This document shows positions 1-9,989 of a DNA stretch of 64,000 bases, piece after piece. Origin of the DNA: Nocardiopsis coralli. Its GTDB lineage: Bacteria; Actinomycetota; Actinomycetes; Streptosporangiales; Streptosporangiaceae. How positions within the stretch are numbered: the stretch's first letter is position 1; every line of letters begins with the position of its first letter. The notes below the pieces were generated by a model. The model was not told the DNA's origin and did no database searches. It saw only the letters and a list, made by a program, of their open reading frames with translations. Both the position numbers and the translations under genes were made by a program. The DNA lies in contig NZ_JADBGI010000003.1 of the NCBI RefSeq assembly GCF_014892575.1, positions 84,629-148,628 on the forward strand, in the 5' to 3' direction.

Positions 1-50
1 CCGGCGGAGGCCAGGGCGACGGCACCGGTGGCAAGCGTCTTCTTGAGCAC
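1..50 (-). CDS. Short chaplin, N-terminal fragment cut by window edge
   Basis: Reading leftwards from a GTG at position 50, with GGAG about nine bases upstream, the first residues are (M)LKKTLATGAVALASAG. This matches the MLKKALAAS-type start of the three complete chaplins that follow. Only the beginning of the signal peptide lies in the window, so the chaplin domain is not seen. It is probably the fourth member of the tandem array. Unlike its three neighbours, no GARCAC/GTGYTC inverted repeat is visible about 70 bp upstream, so it may be regulated differently. The identity rests on similarity of the signal peptide and on position only. Confidence 0.55.
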   Translation of the reverse strand, partial: MLKKTLATGAVALASA

Positions 51-461
51 TAGGCGTTCTCCTTCTGGGTCCGGTCGGGGGGACCGCCGGACCGCGTGTG
101 TTTCCCGAGGGCACCTTCTGGGGGGCGCCGACTGGGAACCTACCGACAGCACGCCCCGCAGTAACCCCCTTGAGCTGGGATGATCACGAAAGAGTCGGTG
201 GGCCTGACTTTGTGTAGCGGCAGGGCGGGGTGCCGATCGGGATGTAGGTGCATACGTCCGCCGATGTTCTGTGGCGCTGCGTGACCGGCCCGGAGGATTC
301 TCGCCGGACCCGAACGGGGGTAACGGTCCGGCCGGGCGGGTCGGGCTGAGCGGGGCACGGACACACGGAAGGGGTGCCGCCCCTGGGAGGGACGGCACCC
401 CGTGGCTGTACCCGGCTCGGGGCCCTACGGTGGCGCCCCCGTACGGCCCGGCCGGAAGCGC

Positions 462-695
462 CTACTTGACGGTGGCGCCGGACCCGGCGCAGTTGGCGCT
501 GGAGATGCCCAGGAGGCCGATGGAGTTGCCGCAGGCGTTGACCGGCACGTCGAGGTCGGCGACGAGCTGGTTGCCCGAGACGATGCCGCCGTTGCCGGAG
601 GTCGCGACGTCGCCGGCCATGGCGGGGGCGCCGGTGAACAGCACACCCCCGGCAGCGGCAGCGATGGCACTGGCGGCGAGAGCCTTCTTCAGCAT
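462..695 (-). CDS. Short chaplin (secreted hydrophobic surface protein)
   Basis: This is a 77-residue secreted protein. Residues 1-27 are a signal peptide (MLKKALAASA..., ending APAMA before GDVATS). The rest is one chaplin domain: SGNGGIVSGNQ, then DLDVPVNACGNSIG, then GISSANCAG. The two cysteines in the CGN and ANC positions, known to form a disulfide in short chaplins, are present. Family members coat aerial hyphae and spores with amyloid-like fibrils that lower surface tension. It is a monocistronic-looking member of a tandem array of similar genes about 350-400 bp apart. The ATG at 695 has an AGGAG-type ribosome site just upstream. Confidence 0.9.
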   Translation of the reverse strand: MLKKALAASAIAAAAGGVLFTGAPAMAGDVATSGNGGIVSGNQLVADLDVPVNACGNSIGLLGISSANCAGSGATVK

Positions 696-759
696 GTGTC
701 TCTCCTGATGGCCCGGCCCGTGTGGGGCGGAACCGAGCTTTGACTGTCAGTGGAAAATC

Positions 760-793
760 GAGCACTCACGGTGCTCATGTGCCATTCAGTCAC
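760..793 (-). promoter_or_regulatory. Conserved upstream element of short chaplin (copy 1)
   Basis: An inverted repeat GAGCAC-N5-GTGCTC lies at 760-776. On the gene strand it is preceded by GTGACTGAAT (784-793 on the plus strand reads ATTCAGTCAC). The repeat centre is about 73 bp upstream of the ATG at 695. The same two-part arrangement occurs before the next two chaplin genes at nearly the same distance, while the surrounding sequence differs. It is a candidate operator or activator site. The binding protein is unknown. Confidence 0.6.
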
Positions 794-1073
794 AGGTACC
801 GACTGTTCGTGATCGGAACCGTTGAATGTAACTCGGCTGTGACCTGTGAAAATGACGAAGAGTGTCGTTTCGTGCCGTATTTGTCAGCACATGGTGGCTG
901 GGGTTTCGGCCTCCGCGAGGTTGGCCTTCGAGTCGACCGAAGCACCCCCGGACACAGCAGAGGCGCCACCCCACGACACGGGATGGCGCCCACACACTCA
1001 CGCTCGCCGACCGGACGCCCGTCAGGGCCCCTCGGGGCGGGCCGGTCAGGCAGGAGCGCGTTCACTCACGGAA

Positions 1074-1316
1074 CTACCAGTTCTTGACGGTGGAGCCGGA
1101 GTCGATGCAGTTGGCGCCGGAGACACCCAGGATCGCGATGGAGTTGCCGCAGACGTTGACGGGCACGTCGGCGTCCACCACGGCCTGGTTGCCGGAGAGG
1201 ACGCCGCCGTTGCCGGAGGTGGCAACGTCGCTGTTGGCCATGGCGGGGGCACCGGTGAACAGCACACCGCCGGCGGCGGCGACGATGGCACTGGCGGCGA
1301 AAGCCTTCTTCAGCAT
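1074..1316 (-). CDS. Short chaplin
   Basis: This is an 80-residue secreted chaplin. The reading frame is open further upstream, but the start is the ATG at 1316, which gives the same MLKKAFAAS signal peptide as its paralogues and has AGGAGA upstream. After cleavage near PAMA-NSD the mature part contains SGNGGVLSGNQ, DADVPVNVCGNSIA and GVSGANCIDS, with both conserved cysteines. It is the second complete gene of the array and is very similar to the copies at 462 and 1653, which points to local duplication. It is predicted to act at the hyphal surface as a hydrophobic coat monomer. Confidence 0.9.
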   Translation of the reverse strand: MLKKAFAASAIVAAAGGVLFTGAPAMANSDVATSGNGGVLSGNQAVVDADVPVNVCGNSIAILGVSGANCIDSGSTVKNW

Positions 1317-1384
1317 GTTTTCTCCTATGGACCGGCTCCCGTGGGGGAACCAACCGTCCGGAAGTCGACGATTTGTATGACTGC

Positions 1385-1418
1385 GAACACTCCCCGTGTT
1401 CAGGAACCATTGAGCCAC
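1385..1418 (-). promoter_or_regulatory. Conserved upstream element of short chaplin (copy 2)
   Basis: The inverted repeat GAACAC-N5-GTGTTC is at 1385-1401. The gene-strand motif GTGGCTCAAT (plus strand 1409-1418, ATTGAGCCAC) lies seven bases further upstream. The repeat centre is about 77 bp from the ATG at 1316. The spacer of the repeat ends in GA on the gene strand, as in the other two copies. It is probably a transcription-factor site that co-regulates the array. Confidence 0.6.
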
Positions 1419-1652
1419 ATCCACCGCCGCTGTGGGCCCGGATTCCGCGAATTTTTTCCGGCTGTGACCTGGCGTTATGACCCGAAGTGACGTCGCATGT
1501 CGGACATGGAGTCGCCGACGGGCAGAAAATCAGTCCCCATATGTGTCATAGCTCACATGCCCCGCAGGCCACACATGCGACCCACACACGACGAAGCGCC
1601 GCCCCGCCGAAAACGGGACGGCGCCTGGCGCAGCTACCTGGCGAGCGGTGCC

Positions 1653-1892
1653 CTAGTGCTTGACCGACGCACCGGAGTCGGTGCAGTTGGCGCCGGAGAC
1701 ACCGAGCACGGCGACCGAGTTGCCGCAGACGTTGATCGGGACGTCGAGGTCGGCGACGAGCTGGTTGCCGGAGAGGACGCTGCCGTTGCCGGAGGTCACG
1801 ACGTCGTCGGCGGCCATGGCGGGGGCGCCGGTGAACAGCACGCCACCGGCGGCGGCAACGATCCCACTGGCGGCGAGAACCTTCTTCAGCAT
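1653..1892 (-). CDS. Short chaplin
   Basis: This is a 79-residue secreted chaplin with start ATG at 1892, chosen to match the MLKKVLAAS signal peptide; AGGAGAAAG lies just upstream. The mature part starts near MAADDVV and carries SGNGSVLSGNQ, DLDVPINVCGNSVA and GVSGANCTDS, including the two cysteines expected to form an intramolecular disulfide. It is the most upstream gene of the minus-strand array. The next genes (PH-domain proteins) end at 2045, so its own promoter region is only about 150 bp and contains the third copy of the conserved element. Confidence 0.9.
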   Translation of the reverse strand: MLKKVLAASGIVAAAGGVLFTGAPAMAADDVVTSGNGSVLSGNQLVADLDVPINVCGNSVAVLGVSGANCTDSGASVKH

Positions 1893-1950
1893 GTCTTTCT
1901 CCTGAATGTCGGAGCTGAGGCGCCGACGGTTGCTTACCTTTTGCAGTAAT

Positions 1951-1985
1951 GCGAACACTCTTTGTGTTCGCTGTTATTCAGCCAC
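1951..1985 (-). promoter_or_regulatory. Conserved upstream element of short chaplin (copy 3)
   Basis: This is the strongest copy: a perfect inverted repeat GCGAACAC-N5-GTGTTCGC at 1951-1971 with 8-bp arms. GTGGCTGAAT on the gene strand (plus strand 1976-1985) lies six bases further upstream. The repeat centre is about 69 bp from the ATG at 1892. The spacing and spacer pattern match copies 1 and 2. Confidence 0.65.
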
Positions 1986-2044
1986 ACCACGGAGCAGGTG
2001 TGGCGATCACCGTCGGCGTGTCGCGGGACCGTGTCCGAAAACCC

Positions 2045-3697
2045 TCAGGGACTGCGGGGATCGTGCCGACCGCGGGTCAGCGTCGCGCGGGTCGCCCAGC
2101 GTTCCGTGCCCGCGTCGGGGTTCCGCGCCCGGCGCCCGTGTGCGACGAGGGCGTCCAGGACGGACCGCGCGTGGCCGGACTCCAGCCCGTACGCGCGGCC
2201 GTCCGCGGGCCCGGGCGGGGTGTCCGCGCCCACGGTCAGGCGCCCCGTGAACCGGGTCAGCGGGCCCTCGGCCAGGCGCAGGGCCTGCACACGTTCCACC
2301 GGGACCACGTCCGTCACGCGGCAGAAGAGCCCATGGGTGGTGACGAAGAGGTGCTCGTCGGCGCCGGCGTCGCTGTGGTGCAGGCCGCCACCCGACGCCA
2401 ACGGCACGGACACCGCGTCGCTGTCCGGGAAGACCTCGTTGACCAGGGCGAACGCGCGGCTGCGGGGCGCCACCGGGAGCAGGGTCGCCGAGTCGCCCTG
2501 GCGTGCGCCCGCGTAACCGGCGACGTTGGCCTCCACACGAGCGACACCGAGGGCCCGCCACAGGAGCGGTTCCACGACCCTCACGGCCTGGACGCGGCCG
2601 GGCGGCACCGTCTGCATCCGGCGCTGGAACATGCCGTAGCGCAGCCGGAGCCCGTCGCCGGACGTCGAGGCGTAGAAGTCGGTGTAGCGGGTGAGCGGGC
2701 CCCAGAAGTGGCCGAGCAGGCCGAGTACGAGCGGGACGACCGCGCCGAAGACCCCCGGTTCCCCGAAGACCACACCGGCGGTCAGCAGCATCAACAGCGC
2801 CACGAACGCCAGCAGGACCGGGACGCGGAAGAGCAGCGCGCCCAACAGCAGCGGGAACGGCAGGCGGTAGAACGGCCACTCGGGGGCCTCGGGGGCACGC
2901 CCCGGCAGGCCCGCGGCGTGTGCCAGGACCGCGACGCGCAGGCGTTCGGCGAGGTCGTGGCGGAGACAGCGCAGACGGACGACGCTGCCGTCGCCCCCGG
3001 CCAGTTCCACACGGAGTTCGGCCAGCCCGAAGACCTGCATGAGCAGCGGCCGCACCACGTCGACGGCCTGGAGCCGGCTGAGCGGTATCTCCCGGGATCC
3101 GCGCAGGACGAGGCCGCTGTGCACCACGAGGTGGTCGCCGCGCAGCCCGAACGTGGCGTACCACCAGGCGGGCAGGCAGTAGGCGAGCGATCCGAAGACG
3201 ACCCCGACCGTCATCATGAGGACCCAGTCGAACCCGAACAGGCCCAGGATCGGCCCGGCGAGCGCGGCGAACACGATGGTGACCGCGATGACCTGGAACG
3301 GGACGACGAACCAGTGGGCGCGGAAGACACCCGTGGTGACGTCCTGGAGCGTGCGGGGCATCGGTGCGGCGTGCCACTGACCCTGGGGCGCGGGTGGCGC
3401 GGTGGGCGGCGGGGCCCACTGTGCGGCGTGCGGTCCGTGCGCGGAGGTGGGCCCGTGCGGGTACTGCGGCGGCCCCTGCCCCGGCGGCGGTGGCGGCGGC
3501 CCCTGGGGCGGGTACGCCCATCCGCCGGGCGGCGGTCCTGGCGGTGGCGGCGGGGGCGGCGGAGGCCCGGGCGGCGGCCCTTGGGGCGGGCCGGGCGGTG
3601 GGCCTCCTCCGGGTACGGCCCATCCCCCGCCGGGCCGGGGCGTCCCCCCGTGCCCGCGGTCGGCGTCCCCGTGTTCCGGCTGTGCTGGTCCGTGCAC
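2045..3697 (-). CDS. PH domain-containing membrane protein, YdbT-like, with proline-rich N-terminus
   Basis: This protein of about 550 residues has a long Gly/Pro-rich N-terminal segment (residues 15-110). Membrane segments follow, with three bacterial PH (bPH_2) modules recognisable by PLSRLQAVDVV, PPGRVQAVRVVEP and PVERVQALRLAEG, each followed by an FGLAxLRV-like strand. This matches the YdbT family, membrane proteins of unknown biochemical role implicated in Bacillus in resistance to bacteriocin-like peptides. The GTG start at 3697 directly abuts the stop of the upstream single-PH gene (YdbS-like), so the two are translationally coupled and probably form a complex. The exact start is uncertain because the Pro-rich region has few constraints. 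Confidence 0.75.
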   Translation of the reverse strand: MHGPAQPEHGDADRGHGGTPRPGGGWAVPGGGPPPGPPQGPPPGPPPPPPPPPGPPPGGWAYPPQGPPPPPPGQGPPQYPHGPTSAHGPHAAQWAPPPTAPPAPQGQWHAAPMPRTLQDVTTGVFRAHWFVVPFQVIAVTIVFAALAGPILGLFGFDWVLMMTVGVVFGSLAYCLPAWWYATFGLRGDHLVVHSGLVLRGSREIPLSRLQAVDVVRPLLMQVFGLAELRVELAGGDGSVVRLRCLRHDLAERLRVAVLAHAAGLPGRAPEAPEWPFYRLPFPLLLGALLFRVPVLLAFVALLMLLTAGVVFGEPGVFGAVVPLVLGLLGHFWGPLTRYTDFYASTSGDGLRLRYGMFQRRMQTVPPGRVQAVRVVEPLLWRALGVARVEANVAGYAGARQGDSATLLPVAPRSRAFALVNEVFPDSDAVSVPLASGGGLHHSDAGADEHLFVTTHGLFCRVTDVVPVERVQALRLAEGPLTRFTGRLTVGADTPPGPADGRAYGLESGHARSVLDALVAHGRRARNPDAGTERWATRATLTRGRHDPRSP

Positions 3698-4252
3698 CTA
3701 CAACCCCGTCGAGAAGCTCTCGCTGCGCGCCGCGAGGCGGCCCCGCAGCTGGACGGCCTGCTCCAGCGGCAGGCCCAGGACCCTTGTGTCGGCGGTGCTG
3801 GCCGCCGTGCGGATGCGGACCGTGGCGATGCCGAGCGCCTGTTCCAGGATGTCGGCGGTCATGTCGACGACCTGCATGCGCCCGTACGGGACCACGACGA
3901 GCTGGCGGAGCAGGACCCCGTAGGTCAGGTACAGCTCCGACGGTCCTTCCACGAACCCCCAGGAACGCCGGAACGACCCCGCCACGAACCAGCTGACGAC
4001 GAACGCGGCCACGACGGCCGCGCCCCAGCCCAGTGCCCAGGCCCAACCGGCCCAGACCAGGGCCATGACGCCGCCCAGGACACCTACCAGCAGGCAGACC
4101 CCCGCGGCGACCACGCGGCGGTACCACGCCAAGGCCCCGGGTACCCGGTTCCACTCTGTGCCCTCGGGCGGGTCGAAGGGCCCCGGGGGCCGCGCGGGCC
4201 CGGGGGTCACGTCCGGCGGGGTCGGCTCGCTGCTCTCCACGAGGCCAGTCAA
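3698..4252 (-). CDS. PH domain-containing membrane protein, YdbS-like
   Basis: This is a 184-residue protein. An acidic and proline-rich N-terminus leads into two adjacent hydrophobic segments (about residues 48-90). One bPH_2 domain follows, with ELYLTYGVLLRQLVVVPYGRMQVV and an ALGIATVRI strand. The single-domain form immediately upstream of a three-domain form is the usual ydbS-ydbT arrangement. The stop codon abuts the GTG of the downstream gene. It lies just after the folate/DUF3180 operon with a 57-base gap and may be co-transcribed with it. The function in actinobacteria is not established; a membrane-stress role is inferred from the family only. Confidence 0.75.
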   Translation of the reverse strand: MTGLVESSEPTPPDVTPGPARPPGPFDPPEGTEWNRVPGALAWYRRVVAAGVCLLVGVLGGVMALVWAGWAWALGWGAAVVAAFVVSWFVAGSFRRSWGFVEGPSELYLTYGVLLRQLVVVPYGRMQVVDMTADILEQALGIATVRIRTAASTADTRVLGLPLEQAVQLRGRLAARSESFSTGL

Positions 4253-4309
4253 CCATCCGTACGCAAGCCCCCGGAGGACCCTCCCGGGCCGCGTGCCCGA
4301 GCAGCCCCG

Positions 4310-4798
4310 TCAGGCGGCCGCGTCGTCGTCGCGTTCGTCGTCGGGAACCCGGCAGGACTGTTCCAGGTACAGCGCGGCGCCCAGCAGCAGCGCGGCGGAG
4401 GCCGAGGTGCCGAGGGCGTTGAGGAAGACCTCGCGGTGCACGGGCAGCGCGAGGGTCTCCACCAGCGGCAGGGCCAGCCCGACGAAGAAACCCGCGACGA
4501 GCGCGGCGAGCACCGCACTGGCCTTGGCCAGCGCCAACAGGCGTGCGGCGCTCAGCGGCTCCATGGGTTCGGTGCCCGGTGCACGGCGGATGCGGCGCCG
4601 GGTCCGGGACGCCGTGAACAGCTCGGCCAGTGCCAGGAGGAGCAGGGTCGGGATCGCCGACCACGGCACCATCGGGGTCCCCGCGACGAGCTGGTTGGCC
4701 AGGAGCCCCACCAGCACCCCGCACACCGCGAGCAGCGCCGGCAGGCGCCACCCCGTGGGAGCGAGCCGGTTCTGCGGGTCCTGGTCCTCGTCGGCCAT
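4310..4798 (-). CDS. DUF3180 family four-helix membrane protein
   Basis: This 162-residue protein has four predicted membrane helices (roughly residues 15-38, 45-62, 84-107 and 119-140) and a charged C-terminal tail. It matches the actinobacterial DUF3180 family, typically encoded directly after folK. The ATG at 4798 overlaps the folK stop by one base (TGATG), so translation is coupled. Neither a catalytic motif nor a transport signature is visible. The conserved position at the end of the folate cluster suggests a role linked to that pathway or simple co-regulation; the sequence does not decide. Confidence 0.75.
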   Translation of the reverse strand: MADEDQDPQNRLAPTGWRLPALLAVCGVLVGLLANQLVAGTPMVPWSAIPTLLLLALAELFTASRTRRRIRRAPGTEPMEPLSAARLLALAKASAVLAALVAGFFVGLALPLVETLALPVHREVFLNALGTSASAALLLGAALYLEQSCRVPDDERDDDAAA

Positions 4799-5313
4799 CA
4801 CGTCCCCCGCGGCAGGGACAGCGCCAGGTCGTCCCGGCGCTCCAGTTCCTGGTCCTCGCCCAGGCCACCGAGCAGGTCGGCGACGCTCCCCCGGCCGGGC
4901 AGCTCGGCCACGGGGTCGGCCTCCAACCACGGGCGCAGAACAAAGGCCCGCTCGTGCGCGCGCGGGTGGGGCAGGGTCAGCACCGGGTCGTCGGAACGTG
5001 TCTCACCGAAGGCGATGACGTCCACGTCCAGCGTGCGCGGGCCCCAGCGCACCTCGCGGACCCGGTCGAATTCCTGCTCCACGGCCTGGGCCCGGGCCAG
5101 CAGCGCGCGGGGGTCCTCGCCGGCCTCCACGACCAGCACCGCGTTGAGGAACGCGCCCTGCTCGGGCCCGCCCACCGGCGCGGTCTCGAACACCGGCGAC
5201 AGGGCCACCGCACGCGGCGCGTCCGGGCCCGAGAGCAGCGCGTCGACCGCGCCCTGAAGCGTCGCCCACCGGTCGCCCAGGTTGGAACCCAGGGACAGTA
5301 CCGCCGTGGTCAC
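4798..5313 (-). CDS. folK: 2-amino-4-hydroxy-6-hydroxymethyldihydropteridine diphosphokinase
   Basis: FolK transfers pyrophosphate from ATP to 6-hydroxymethyl-7,8-dihydropterin, giving the substrate of FolP. The 171-residue protein starts VTTAVLSLGSNLGDR, the family's N-terminal signature. It contains GGPEQGAFLNAV and the RWGPRTLDVDVIAFG motif with the metal-binding DVD, followed by LPHPRAHERAFVL. The GTG at 5313 overlaps the folB stop (GTGA); the longer open frame upstream is only a shadow of folB. It sits between folB and DUF3180 in an unbroken minus-strand operon. Confidence 0.95.
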   Translation of the reverse strand: MTTAVLSLGSNLGDRWATLQGAVDALLSGPDAPRAVALSPVFETAPVGGPEQGAFLNAVLVVEAGEDPRALLARAQAVEQEFDRVREVRWGPRTLDVDVIAFGETRSDDPVLTLPHPRAHERAFVLRPWLEADPVAELPGRGSVADLLGGLGEDQELERRDDLALSLPRGT

Positions 5314-5681
5314 CGTTCCTCCTCGCGCCGCCGGTCGACGGTCACCGCCACGTCCGCAAACTCGTGCTCGATCGGTGCGGACGGTTTGTGCACGGTCAGC
5401 TCCACGCGTTCCACGAGCGGTTCGGCAAGGCACACCCGGGCAAGGCGTTCGGCGAGCGTCTCGATGAGGTCGACGGGTTCGCCCGTGACGACCTCCACGA
5501 GGCGGTCGGCGAGCACCCCGTAGTGCACGGTGTCCTCGACGTCGTCGGAGGCCGCGGCCGGGGCGGCGTCCACGTGCAGGACCGCGTCCACGACGAACTC
5601 CTGGCCCTGGCGGCGTTCGAAGTCGAACACCCCGTGGTGGCCGACCGCCCGCAGCCCGCGCAGGGTGATGCGGTCACGCAT
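5310..5681 (-). CDS. folB: Dihydroneopterin aldolase
   Basis: FolB cleaves 7,8-dihydroneopterin to 6-hydroxymethyl-7,8-dihydropterin and glycolaldehyde. The 123-residue length is normal. The N-terminus MRDRITLRGLRAVGHHGVFDFER has the GxHGV(F)xxER signature, and the family's late motifs ETLAERLARVCL and VTVHKPSAPI are present. Its ATG at 5681 overlaps the end of the NTF2-like gene by eight bases, and its stop overlaps the folK start by four. It is part of the fol operon. Confidence 0.95.
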   Translation of the reverse strand: MRDRITLRGLRAVGHHGVFDFERRQGQEFVVDAVLHVDAAPAAASDDVEDTVHYGVLADRLVEVVTGEPVDLIETLAERLARVCLAEPLVERVELTVHKPSAPIEHEFADVAVTVDRRREEER

Positions 5682-6126
5682 CCGGGGTGCCCTCCCCCTC
5701 CTCGTCCTCCTCCATGAGGACCGGCGACGCGTGGTGCGACCACAGACGCCACCCCTGCTCGGTGTCGACGAACAGGTTGGTGGTGACCACCTGGCCGCCG
5801 GCGACGAACCCGGGGCTGTCGTCCTCGGCCGTGAGCACGTTCTCCTCGCAGGTGACCATCGCGATGTCGCCGGCCACGCCGATGTGCGTCTCGGTGAGCA
5901 CGTACTGGATGTAGGTCACGTTGGCCATGATCAGCGACCACGCCCGCATGATCTCGGTGCGCCCGCGCAACAGGGGCCAGCCGGGGTTGACGCACACCAC
6001 GTCCGGGGCGTCGTGTTCCTCGGCCCAGACCGCCTGCATCAGGTCGATGTCGCCGTTCTCGATGGCGCTGTAGAACTGCGCGTTGGCGTCGGCAACGCGC
6101 TCCATGACCTCCTGCCGCGAATTCAC
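5674..6126 (-). CDS. NTF2-like (SnoaL-type) protein inside the folate operon
   Basis: This is a 150-residue cone-shaped alpha/beta barrel protein of the NTF2/SnoaL-like type. It has an N-terminal helix (RVADANAQFYSAIENGDIDL), WAEEHDAPDVVCVNPGWPLLRGRTEI, then beta strands ending QGWRLWSHHASPVL and an acidic tail. Its GTG at 6126 overlaps the folP stop (GTGA), and its own stop overlaps folB by eight bases, so it is translationally locked into the folate operon. NTF2 folds can be enzymes or binding proteins. No catalytic set is proven here, although aspartates and histidines line the region expected to be the pocket. A folate-pathway role is inferred from the gene arrangement. Confidence 0.8.
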   Translation of the reverse strand: MNSRQEVMERVADANAQFYSAIENGDIDLMQAVWAEEHDAPDVVCVNPGWPLLRGRTEIMRAWSLIMANVTYIQYVLTETHIGVAGDIAMVTCEENVLTAEDDSPGFVAGGQVVTTNLFVDTEQGWRLWSHHASPVLMEEDEEGEGTPDA

Positions 6127-7028
6127 AGGCCGCCCCGGGCGGTGGGGCTCTCGCGGCCCTCGGTCAGGCGGGCACCGCCGTCGGACCAGGCGGAGGCCAC
6201 CCGGACGGCGTCGGCGTTGGGGCGCACGTCGTGCACCCGCACCGCCCAGGCACCCCGGTCGGCCGACAGGGTCGTGACGGCGGCGGTCGCGGCGTCGCAC
6301 TCGGTGAAGGGCCGGTCCTCGCCCTTGGGGGCACCGAGGAGCCGGCTCAGGAAACGTTTGCGGGACCCGGCCACCAGTACGGGGCGGCCGAGTTCGTGGA
6401 ACCGTTCGAGCTGGTGGAGCAGCGCCCAGTTGTGCGCCGGCTCGGGGCGTTTGGAAAAGCCCAGTCCCGGGTCCAGAACGATCTGGTCGGGAGCGACACC
6501 TGCAGCGATCATGGCCTCCATACGGTCACGGAGCTCATCGAGGACCTCCTGCACGACATCCGTGTACACGGCACGGCTCTGCATGTCATGACTATGCCCA
6601 CGCCAGTGCATCAACACGTACGCCACACCGGAAGAGGCGACCAGACGTGCCATGTCGGGGTCGGCCAGCCCGCCGCTCACGTCGTTGACCAGTACGGCGC
6701 CGGCCTCGACGGAACGCTCCGCGACCCGGGCCCGCATGGTGTCGACGCTGACGGCCACGCCGCTCGCGGAGAGCTCGCGGACCACCGGGACGACCCGGCG
6801 CAGTTCCTCCTCGGCCGACACCCGTTGGGCGCCGGGCCGGGTGGACTCACCGCCCACGTCGATGATGTCGGCGCCCTCCTCGACGAGGCGCAGACCGTGG
6901 TCGACCGCACGGCCGTGGTCGAACCACGCTCCGCCGTCGGAGAAGGAATCGGGGGTCACGTTGACGACCCCCATGACCTGGCACCGCCCCTGTTCGGGCA
7001 GGCCCGGAACTGTGTAATTCGGCCCCAT
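6123..7028 (-). CDS. folP: Dihydropteroate synthase
   Basis: FolP condenses hydroxymethyldihydropterin pyrophosphate with p-aminobenzoate; it is the sulfonamide target. The 301-residue protein shows VMGVVNVTPDSFSDGG, GADIIDVGGESTRPGA, SVDTMRARVAE, NDVSGG and LDPGLGFSKRPEPAHNW, and ends with a histidine-containing RVHDV motif. The ATG at 7028 is preferred because AGGGTG lies about six bases upstream; a GTG at 7037 is possible but lacks a spaced ribosome site. It overlaps the NTF2-like gene by four bases and is 76 bases downstream of folE. Confidence 0.95.
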   Translation of the reverse strand: MGPNYTVPGLPEQGRCQVMGVVNVTPDSFSDGGAWFDHGRAVDHGLRLVEEGADIIDVGGESTRPGAQRVSAEEELRRVVPVVRELSASGVAVSVDTMRARVAERSVEAGAVLVNDVSGGLADPDMARLVASSGVAYVLMHWRGHSHDMQSRAVYTDVVQEVLDELRDRMEAMIAAGVAPDQIVLDPGLGFSKRPEPAHNWALLHQLERFHELGRPVLVAGSRKRFLSRLLGAPKGEDRPFTECDAATAAVTTLSADRGAWAVRVHDVRPNADAVRVASAWSDGGARLTEGRESPTARGGL

Positions 7029-7104
7029 GGGGATCACCCTACGCGCATGCGGAGGGGCCGGGAGCAGCTGCCCCCGGCCCCTCCGGTCGTACGTTCGCGG
7101 CGGC

Positions 7105-7700
7105 TCAGCGCCGGTCCAGGATGAGGCTCATCGCCTCGGCCCGCGTGCGGTCGCTGGCGCGGAACGCACCCCGGACCGCGGAGGTCACCGTCTTGGCCCC
7201 GGGCTTGCGGATGCCGCGCATCGACATGCACAGGTGCTCGGCCTCGACGACCACGATCACACCGCGGGGGTCGAGGGAGTCCATGATGGCGTCGGCGACC
7301 TGCCCGGTGAGGCGCTCCTGCACCTGGGGGCGGCGAGCGTAGACGTCCACGAGGCGGGCCAGCTTGCTCAGTCCGGTGATGCGCCCGTCGGCGCCGGGGA
7401 TGTACCCCACGTGCGCGACCCCGTAGAAGGGCACGAGGTGGTGCTCGCAGGTGGAGTAGAGCTCGATGTCCTTGACCAGGACCATCTCTTCGTGGTCGGC
7501 CTCGAAGGACGTGGTGAGCACGTCCCCGGGCTTCTGGTCCAGGCCGGCGAACTGCTCCTCGTAGGCCCGGGCGACCCGCGCCGGGGTCTGCTGGAGCCCG
7601 TCGCGGTCGGGGTCCTCGCCGATCGCGAGCAGGATCTCGCGGACGGCCTTCTCGATACGGGCGTGGTCGACGGATCTGGGAGGAATGTCCTCGATCTCGC

Positions 7701-7704
<4 letters not shown>
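7105..7704 (-). CDS. folE: GTP cyclohydrolase I
   Basis: FolE converts GTP to 7,8-dihydroneopterin triphosphate, the first step of folate synthesis. The 199-residue length is typical. Visible motifs are [20 protein letters not shown] with the zinc-binding Cys and His residues, [16 protein letters not shown], and [20 protein letters not shown] with the second zinc Cys. Together with folB, folK and folP this makes the pterin branch nearly complete; the dihydroneopterin triphosphate pyrophosphatase step is not obviously encoded. The GTG at 7704 overlaps the ftsH stop (GTGA). Confidence 0.96.
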
Positions 7705-9704
<2,000 letters not shown>

Positions 9705-9989
9705 GTGAGCGGTCCCCTGACGGGTCCGTCCCTTCTGACCAGGCAGCAGCCCGCACCGGAGGAGTTTCCGAAGCAGGACCTATCGGACACGTGCTCCCCG
9801 CGAAGTCGCCGGGATCATCGACGGTACACCTCACGTCGCCGGGCAGGCACACCACTCTTGGGCAGCGGTGTCCCGCGCGGTCGAGGGGCGTGGGGCCGTC
9901 GAATGAACCAACGACGGCACCCCGCCGAGTTGTTCCCCGGACGGGCGCAGGGACCGGGGTGAGAAGCGCTACGCGGCCGCCCGCGCCGC

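Noticed and set aside
1949..5257. A plus-strand open frame of 1,102 residues
   Set aside because: It is antisense to the PH-domain, DUF3180 and folK genes and reads as Arg/Gly/Ala/Glu-rich low-information peptide; the minus-strand genes have clear family motifs.
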